Shown here in pieces: positions 59,147-64,000 of a DNA stretch of 64,000 bases. A model generated the notes under the pieces. It had not been told where the DNA came from. It did no database searches and saw only the letters and a program-made list of their open reading frames with translations. Source of the DNA: Streptomyces sp. NBC_00459 (GTDB lineage: Bacteria > Actinomycetota > Actinomycetes > Streptomycetales > Streptomycetaceae); contig NZ_CP107903.1 of the NCBI RefSeq assembly GCF_036013955.1, positions 5,146,001 to 5,210,000 on the forward strand, written 5' to 3'. The translations under genes and the position numbers were made by a program. Each line of letters starts with the position of its first letter. Positions within the stretch are counted from its first letter, which is position 1.

Positions 59147-59181
59147 GGGAGGCTTCGCAGCGACGCGTTGAGAAGCCTCCC
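59147..59181 (-). terminator. Terminator of the element's cargo gene
   Basis: GGGAGGCTTC (59147-59156) and GAAGCCTCCC (59172-59181) pair perfectly around a 15-nt loop, 10 bp past the stop of the 59192-60454 gene. Confidence 0.7.
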
Positions 59182-59191
59182 TGCTCAAAAT

Positions 59192-60454
59192 CTAGTCCCT
59201 CTCGATGACGAACAGCACCGTCAGGATGTGCTCTGCTGTTCCCAGCAGGCAACGAGCCATGGACAAGTCGCCTGCCGAAGCGTGCTTGATCGCCTGGGCG
59301 CGAGCAGTGGCCGACGTTTGCAGGGCAATGACGTTGTCCACCAGGGTGCACGTCATCTTCGCTTCGTCCTTGTGCCCACGCATGATGTAGCGAATCCGCA
59401 CGGCGCGGGTGAGCCGCCCGTTGGGCGATCGCCATTCCTTCTCAGGGCGCCCTGACGTAGGCAGCCACTTCTCAACCTCGCTGTCCGGGGCAGCCGCGCG
59501 GATAGCCCTGTCGATAGATTCCACAGCGCACTGGGCGGCCATCTCGGCAGCGGCCGGTGGGGCCTGGCGGACGACACTCCACCCGCCCTCAAGCATCTCC
59601 ACGACCTTCGTGTCGATGGACGTCAGGGCTCTGCGGAGGTCTTCCAGTACATCGAGACGCCCGGCCTGCTGAGGGGAGAGTAGATCGTCGACGCGGTCGG
59701 CGACTTCCACCTCTAGGTCGGCGTCGCTCAGAACGGTCTCAGAGCTGAGCGCGTCTGCTCCCAGCAGCCCGTTCACGCCCAGACCAGTGTGTAGGGAGGA
59801 GCCGAGCTCAAAGCGCGTCGGACTGTCTCCGAGGCTGCCCACGTAGTCCCGGTACAACGACAGCGGACGGCTACTGATCTCCGACAGCAGGCCGCGGCCG
59901 GAGTCCATCCGCGCCAGCCAGTCCGTCATATACACCTGGCGGTGGACCGTGAGACCGAGGCTCTTGCGGAACTCCTCCGTAGCCCACACCGGGGGCATCG
60001 GTACCTTGAAAACGGGGCCCTTGATGATCTCGCCTACGACGCTCTCGATCTGAAGAGACGTCCGCCAAGCAGACAAGGTGCCCGGTCCGACAGCCGACTC
60101 GCTGAGCGCGGCCGTCGCCTTCAGGTACTTGAGATGTTCCCTCCCGGCTAGCTGGTCCATCGAGCGCAGTCCTGCGGCGTATCCCGTAAGAGCGCTCGGG
60201 AACATGTTTTTCTGGGCGTCGGCCAGGAGCTTCCTGGTGCCCAGCAGGTCTTGGTCCTGCAGCCATTTGGCGGCCTGGAACGCCGGCCCTGCCTGCAGTT
60301 GGCGGAAGAGATCACCGTAGATCCTGCTGGTATCGATGATCTTTGCGAAGGCGGCTACTGCTGTGTCAGAACTCGTCGGTACCGGCTCGACTTCGTTGCC
60401 AGTGCCGGGCACTTCGTCGTCTTCGCCATCGTCTGCGGTGCCATGAACGGCCAT
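59192..60454 (-). CDS. Element cargo protein, possible pPIWI-associated-nuclease-like domain
   Basis: A 420-residue protein with less extreme GC than the backbone. The N-terminal 250 residues are helical with no recognised domain (DTSRIYGDLFRQLQAGPAFQAAKWL, LSLYRDYVGSLGD). The C-terminal part (AECAVESIDRAIRAAAPDSEVEKWLP-like start, then RLTRAVRIRYIMRGHKDEAK and ARCLLGTAEHILTVLFVIERD) resembles, to my eye, the predicted nuclease domain found with prokaryotic Argonaute-like (pPIWI) and other defence genes. I cannot verify this. It lies between the integrase and att, the usual place for defence cargo in such elements. ATG 60454 starts MAVHGTADDGED; the Shine-Dalgarno (GAGGGGA-like) is about 10 nt upstream. 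Confidence 0.6.
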   Translation of the reverse strand: MAVHGTADDGEDDEVPGTGNEVEPVPTSSDTAVAAFAKIIDTSRIYGDLFRQLQAGPAFQAAKWLQDQDLLGTRKLLADAQKNMFPSALTGYAAGLRSMDQLAGREHLKYLKATAALSESAVGPGTLSAWRTSLQIESVVGEIIKGPVFKVPMPPVWATEEFRKSLGLTVHRQVYMTDWLARMDSGRGLLSEISSRPLSLYRDYVGSLGDSPTRFELGSSLHTGLGVNGLLGADALSSETVLSDADLEVEVADRVDDLLSPQQAGRLDVLEDLRRALTSIDTKVVEMLEGGWSVVRQAPPAAAEMAAQCAVESIDRAIRAAAPDSEVEKWLPTSGRPEKEWRSPNGRLTRAVRIRYIMRGHKDEAKMTCTLVDNVIALQTSATARAQAIKHASAGDLSMARCLLGTAEHILTVLFVIERD

Positions 60455-60658
60455 CAGAGTTCCCTCCCCTGATCACATACTGCGATCTACGGAGAATACG
60501 CGCCCCATTCAGACTGTTCAGAGCATTGCGCTCATCCGGGTAGCAGCTGCTGCGTCAGGTGCGCAAGGAGGCGGTCGGCCGCACCCCTCCCGTCTCTGCG
60601 TCACAAGACCGTAGGGCCAGGCTGTGGGATCTTGCCACCTCACCGGTACCCACCCTGC

Positions 60659-62176
60659 CTACTTGGTGCCGTTTCGAAGGCGGCGCGGGACCAACGCTGC
60701 CGCCTTCTCGGCGATCTCCCGGTCCAGTTCGGGGAGCAGGCTCGTGTACGTGTCCGAGGTCAGCGTGATGGTGGAGTGCCGCAGTGTCTCCTTCACCGTG
60801 TGGATGTCGCCGCCACCTCCGTGCGTGAGCGTCGCGGTGACGTGGCGTAGGTCCCGCAGGGTGATGGGTGGCAGGTCGGTCGTGGCGAGGATGCGGCGGA
60901 AGGTCTCGGAGACGGTTCCCGGGTGCAGCCAGGAGCCGTCCTCCTTGGTGAAGACCTTGCCCGTGTCCTGCCAGGCATCGCCCCACTGCGCGCGCTCCTT
61001 CTCCTGGCGGGCTTTGTGGTCACGCAGTTCGGAGATGGTCGTGCTGTCGAGCGCGATCGTGTTCGCGCTGCCGTCCGTCTTCGGCTCCGACTCGTAGATG
61101 TCCCAGCCGTCCACCACGATCTCCTTGGCGGGTGTGATGAGGCCGACGTCGAGGTCGATCTCGTGCCAGTCCTGGCCGACCGCCTCGCCGCGCCGCAGGC
61201 CACGGGTGCCCATGAGGTGGAGGATCGCGTAAAGCCGGTCGCCCTCGGCTGCGTCGAGGAAGGCGCCGAACTGCTGTGGCGTCCAGACCATGACCGGGCC
61301 GGGGATCTGACCGGTCTCTCGCCACCGCCGGACGCGTTCATCGGTCCACAGGAGGGGCTTCGGGCGCCTGCCGGACTCCAACTCGACGTGGGAGGCGGGG
61401 TTGAAGGTGATGAGCTGCTGTGCGATCGCGGAGTTCAGGGCCGCGCGCAGGGTGCGGCGGATCGCCTGACGGGTGGCCGGGCCGGTGATCTTCCGGAACG
61501 GTTTCATCTCCGCCAGTTTGGCTCGTTCGGGGGCGAGTCGTTTCCGCTCCGCCCTGACAGGGCGACCGGGCGTGCTCGGCTTGCAGCGGGCGATCTGCTC
61601 GCGGCGGGCCTCGTTCTCGGCTGAGATCACCTCGTTGTCGTCGGCTATCGCGTCGAACATCTCCACCAGGTGGCCGACGTTGAGCCGGTCGAGGCGTACG
61701 TGGCCGATGCGCGGCTTCAAGTGGACGCGGATGTGGGAGGCGTAGGCGTTGAGCGTGGTCTTGCGTCGCTTCTTCGCGGCGAACCACTGGTCCAGCCACT
61801 CGCCGACGGTGAGGTTGCCACGGAGGGCCAGGCCCGCCCTCAGGCGGCGCCGAGTCTCCTCGATGGCTGGGAGCGGGGCCTTCTCGACCGCGACCTTCTC
61901 CAGCATGTCGACGAGGCGCCGGAGGCTGTCGGGGTCGTCCTTCTCTGCCAGCGCCAGCAGGGAACGGACGTGGTCGAGGTCCGTCTGCGCGGCCTTGAGG
62001 GACTCGTAGCCGGCGCGGCTGAAGGAGCGGCGGGCGCCGTCTGCGGTCGGCGGGAGTTCCTGGCGTATCGAGTACGAGCCGTGCTTGCGGCTGGAGAGCT
62101 TGGGGCAGTTCTTGCCGAGCGGCTTGCCAGTCTCGGGGTCACGGCAGTAGCAGCGGCGGTGGGTGGAGCCCTTCAA
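60659..62176 (-). CDS. int: Site-specific tyrosine recombinase (integrase)
   Basis: A 505-residue integrase. An N-terminal Cys-rich segment (RRCYCRDPETGKPLGKNCPKL) is common in Streptomyces element integrases. Then come a SAM-like core-binding domain (LTVGEWLDQWFAAKKRRKTTLNAYASHIRVHLKPRIGHVRLDRL) and the catalytic domain, with Arg I in LMGTRGLRRGEAVGQDW, LRDLRHVTATL (H/RxxR region), LRHSTITLTSDTYTSL and the Tyr in SDTY. The start is a TTG at 62176 behind GGAGGAACGCC; it overlaps the regulator stop (TTGA), indicating coupling. It recombines the element with the tRNA-Lys 3' end. Confidence 0.92.
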   Translation of the reverse strand: MKGSTHRRCYCRDPETGKPLGKNCPKLSSRKHGSYSIRQELPPTADGARRSFSRAGYESLKAAQTDLDHVRSLLALAEKDDPDSLRRLVDMLEKVAVEKAPLPAIEETRRRLRAGLALRGNLTVGEWLDQWFAAKKRRKTTLNAYASHIRVHLKPRIGHVRLDRLNVGHLVEMFDAIADDNEVISAENEARREQIARCKPSTPGRPVRAERKRLAPERAKLAEMKPFRKITGPATRQAIRRTLRAALNSAIAQQLITFNPASHVELESGRRPKPLLWTDERVRRWRETGQIPGPVMVWTPQQFGAFLDAAEGDRLYAILHLMGTRGLRRGEAVGQDWHEIDLDVGLITPAKEIVVDGWDIYESEPKTDGSANTIALDSTTISELRDHKARQEKERAQWGDAWQDTGKVFTKEDGSWLHPGTVSETFRRILATTDLPPITLRDLRHVTATLTHGGGGDIHTVKETLRHSTITLTSDTYTSLLPELDREIAEKAAALVPRRLRNGTK

Positions 62177-62853
62177 AGGCGTTCCTCCGGGGTGGTGTTG
62201 GGGCTGGGTTCGGGTGGGTCGACGTCGCTCAGGGCGGGTGGCAGGTGGGGTGGGGTGGCGCCTTCGTCGCGGATGTCGCGGCGGAGGTAGCGGAGGTTGT
62301 ACTTGGCGGAGGCGGCCTCGTCGGCATACTTGGTCCGCCTGCGCTCGGCTTCTTCCTGCTGGGCGCGGTTGGTCGCCGTCTTGACTGCGAACCGGGCCCG
62401 TTCTTCCTCTTCGAGGGCGGCCAGTGCGGTGCGTACGAGGCTGGCGTGCGCTTCGAAGTCGGGGATCAAGCCCGCGTCGTACGAGGGCATGTCCTCGTCG
62501 CCGGTGAAGCGGCGTAGGGCATCCCAGGTGGGCACGAGGCTCTGGAAGGGGAGTTCCTGGGTCCGGTCGACGTAGCCGACCGGGAAGATCAGGCAGACCG
62601 GGTACGTCTCCAGGGCGGCGGCCAGGACCATGACGTCCACCAGGGGAAGGCTGGCCCGGCGGCCGGACTCCATGTTGGCGATGACGTTGCGAGGGATGGG
62701 ATGCCCGAGCTGCTCGCACTGGTCCGCCAAGTCCTGTGCGCTCCACCCCATCTCCTTTCTTCTCCGCCGGACTTCGCCGGCGATATTGGCCTTGACCCGG
62801 TCCGTCCACTCCGGGACGTCGTCCTCATCAGCATCCACACCGTGTTGTGTCAT
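62173..62853 (-). CDS. XRE-family regulator of the integrative element
   Basis: A 226-residue protein. The N-terminal HTH_3 is IAGEVRRRRKEMGWSAQDLADQCEQLGHPIPRNVIANMESGRRASLPLVDVMVLAAAL. A middle segment (FPVGYVDRTQELPFQSLVPTWDALRRF) and a long charged coiled coil (ALAAL ... EEEERARFAVKTATNRAQQEEAERRRTKYADEA) follow. It is coupled to the integrase (TTGA overlap) and divergent from the Xis-like gene with 96 bp between, so it probably controls both directions. ATG 62853 begins MTQHGVDADEDD. Confidence 0.87.
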   Translation of the reverse strand: MTQHGVDADEDDVPEWTDRVKANIAGEVRRRRKEMGWSAQDLADQCEQLGHPIPRNVIANMESGRRASLPLVDVMVLAAALETYPVCLIFPVGYVDRTQELPFQSLVPTWDALRRFTGDEDMPSYDAGLIPDFEAHASLVRTALAALEEEERARFAVKTATNRAQQEEAERRRTKYADEAASAKYNLRYLRRDIRDEGATPPHLPPALSDVDPPEPSPNTTPEERL

Positions 62854-62949
62854 GGAGACACATTAGCTTGGTCATCCTGGTAGGTAGACGCCTGGAGCCG
62901 GACGTGACGGTCACGTTCGCCGTGGGCTGTACCGAAAGGGGCGCGCTGT

Positions 62950-63189
62950 ATGCGCGAAGACGCGACGGCCGGGCGGATGACGGGCGCGAAAGGGATGAGC
63001 CGGGAAGAGCTGCTTGCCCTCCCTGTGTCGGTTGACCTGGAAACAGGCAACCGTGCTCTGGGGCTCGGGCGGAGCAAGGGGTACGAGTTGGCAAAGCGGG
63101 GCGAGTACCCGTGCAAGGTGCTGAGGCTCGGCAACGCCTACCGGGTCGTGACCGCGGATCTGCTCGATCTGTTGGGCCTGGCGGCGTGA
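62950..63189 (+). CDS. AlpA/excisionase-like DNA-binding protein
   Basis: A 79-residue protein with a winged/MerR-like helix-turn-helix: LLALPVSVDLETGNRALGLGRSKGYELAKRGEYPCKVLRLGNAYRVVTADLLDLLGL. The layout (A-x-x-L-G-L-G-R-S-K-x-Y-E-L, then G-x-x-Y-R-V) is that of AlpA/Xis-type proteins in Streptomyces integrative elements, which direct excision. ATG 62950 has AAAGGGG 8 nt upstream; ATG 62995 is an alternative. It is divergent from the XRE regulator. Confidence 0.82.
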   Translation: MREDATAGRMTGAKGMSREELLALPVSVDLETGNRALGLGRSKGYELAKRGEYPCKVLRLGNAYRVVTADLLDLLGLAA

Positions 63190-63310
63190 TGGGGCGGCAG
63201 ACTAGCAAACCATTCTGCGCTGAGCTGACACAGAAGCGCTGGACTGTTGCCGGGTGTGGACGTACCGTCCGTGTTCCCTCGCGATGGCCTGGTGCCCGTG
63301 AGAAGGGGGC

Positions 63311-63340
63311 GGGTCTCCGGCGATGCAACGCCGGAGACCC
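63311..63340. promoter_or_regulatory. Perfect 12-bp hairpin upstream of the DUF3631 gene
   Basis: GGGTCTCCGGCG (63311-63322) and CGCCGGAGACCC (63329-63340) are exactly complementary around ATGCAA. It lies 82 bp before the DUF3631 start and has no T-run. It may be a factor-dependent terminator after the Xis gene or an operator. Confidence 0.5.
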
Positions 63341-63422
63341 CAGCAACCCCGACCGGCCCTGGAAGAACCAACCCGGCGGCAAGGGCGCACAAGCCCGCCA
63401 CCGCCAGACGAGGAGCTGCCCC

Positions 63423-64000
63423 GTGGAACATGCGGGAGCCGAGCCCTATTCCGACTCCGACAAGCCCTCGTGGCCGCCCGTCTCCGTCCCCGGCCAACCA
63501 GGCCGCCATGCCAGGGAGGCTCTGACGTCCGCCAACGACGTTGCGTCTGAAGCCACTTCGGCGGATCAGCCCGCAGAGGAGGCGGCGGCGCCGGATCCAG
63601 AGCCGACCCATGGCTCGGCGTTGCTGGACGAACTGCGTGCGCAGATAGCCAAGTTCGTGATCCTGCCCTCGCCGGAGGCGCTGGACGCGGTCACCCTGTG
63701 GGTGGCGGCGACACATCTGCAGCCCGCGTGGCAGCACGCGCCGCGCCTGGCGGTGGTGGGGCCGGTGAAGCGGTGCGGCAAGTCACGGCTGCTGGACGTG
63801 CTGACCGAGACGGTCCACGAGCCGATGCTCACCATCAACACCACCCCGGCCGCGGTCTTCCGGTCGATCACCGAGGAGCCGCCCACGCTCCTGGTGGACG
63901 AGGCGGACACCATCTTCGGCACCCCGAAGCAGGCGGAGAAGAACGAGGAGATGCGCGGCCTGCTCAACGCCGGCCACCAGCGCAACCGGTACGTCACCCG
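63423..64000 (+). CDS. DUF3631 ATPase of the integrative element (3' end outside window)
   Basis: The first 192 residues are visible. A disordered acidic N-terminus (about 1-65) leads to LLDELRAQIAKFVILPSPEALDAVTLWVAATHLQ. Walker A follows in VVGPVKRCGKSRLLDVL (GPVKRCGKS), then LTINTTPAAVFRSI and Walker B LLVDEADTIFG, with sensor-region LLNAGHQRN. DUF3631 proteins are AAA-like ATPases often fused or linked to primase/replication functions of actinobacterial elements. GTG 63423 has GAGGAGC upstream. It probably serves element replication. Confidence 0.88.
   Translation, partial: MEHAGAEPYSDSDKPSWPPVSVPGQPGRHAREALTSANDVASEATSADQPAEEAAAPDPEPTHGSALLDELRAQIAKFVILPSPEALDAVTLWVAATHLQPAWQHAPRLAVVGPVKRCGKSRLLDVLTETVHEPMLTINTTPAAVFRSITEEPPTLLVDEADTIFGTPKQAEKNEEMRGLLNAGHQRNRYVT

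Larger units (their letters stand above)
58990..64000. mobile_element. Left part of an integrative element at tRNA-Lys (AICE-like)
   Basis: Downstream of tRNA-Lys come arm-type direct repeats, a cargo gene, a tyrosine integrase, an XRE regulator, an AlpA/Xis-like small protein and a DUF3631 ATPase that runs off the window. This gene set matches actinomycete integrative and conjugative elements or related phage-like islands. The right end, the second att site and any transfer gene (FtsK-like Tra) are outside the window, so the class is not settled. Confidence 0.75.

Overview
The window is high-GC actinobacterial DNA, almost certainly a Streptomyces chromosome. Strong third-position GC bias, many GTG starts and 4-bp ATGA/GTGA overlaps support this. 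So do Streptomyces signature genes: bldC, vdh, an Lsr2-family gene beside purSQL, DUF397/XRE pairs, DUF3073 and DUF6274. The backbone carries a dispersed purine cluster: purD (13.5 kb), purC (18.9), purSQL (24.8-28.0), purF and purM (34.8-37.5). Together these encode six of the enzymatic steps from PRPP to IMP. Among them lie dnaX with the SRP RNA, lsrL, vdh, bldC and hrpA.

Layout. 0-2.4 kb: end of an SDR gene, a SnoaL-like protein, an XRE regulator and a GNAT acetyltransferase. 2.7-8.9 kb: a segment bounded by an intact tRNA-Ser and an 85-bp direct repeat holding the 3' half of that tRNA. It contains a SWIM zinc-finger/SNF2 helicase pair, a RHH-PIN toxin-antitoxin pair and a RelE remnant, but no integrase. 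9-13.3 kb: SRP RNA, a phosphatase/membrane fusion and dnaX. 13.5-19.8 kb: purD, an apparently inactivated M48-like membrane protein, a DMFase-B-like protein and purC. 19.8-24.1 kb: a two-component/ABC operon between identical tRNA-Gly(GCC) copies, then an atypical tRNA-Gly(UCC). 24.2-28.0 kb: lsrL and purSQL. 28.1-30.5 kb: a truncated HINT polymorphic toxin end and a putative immunity gene, enclosed by two near-identical terminators. 30.5-33.8 kb: a Uma2 operon, an XRE/DUF397 pair and a mycothiol-dependent-isomerase-like protein. 33.8-41.4 kb: META lipoprotein, purF, purM, DUF3073, vdh and bldC. 41.6-53.4 kb: tRNAs, hrpA, a secreted repeat protein, a STAS-ANTAR regulator, a leaderless HTH gene, a metallophosphoesterase, a small zincin and a lipoprotein. 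53.4-58.8 kb: a DEAD-box helicase with a repetitive RG-rich tail, a decayed LamG gene and an APC permease whose start codon lies in a hairpin. 58.9-64 kb: tRNA-Lys followed by the left part of an integrative element (cargo gene, tyrosine integrase, XRE regulator, excisionase-like protein and a DUF3631 ATPase cut by the window end).

Most noteworthy: the tRNA-Gly(UCC) with an altered D-loop/T-loop contact, a possible cell-wall glycine donor; the start-codon hairpin of the permease; the toxin/immunity remnant between duplicated terminators; the tRNA-Ser-bounded segment; and the uncharacterised cargo gene of the tRNA-Lys element. All functional statements rest on reading motifs and context; no database search was run.
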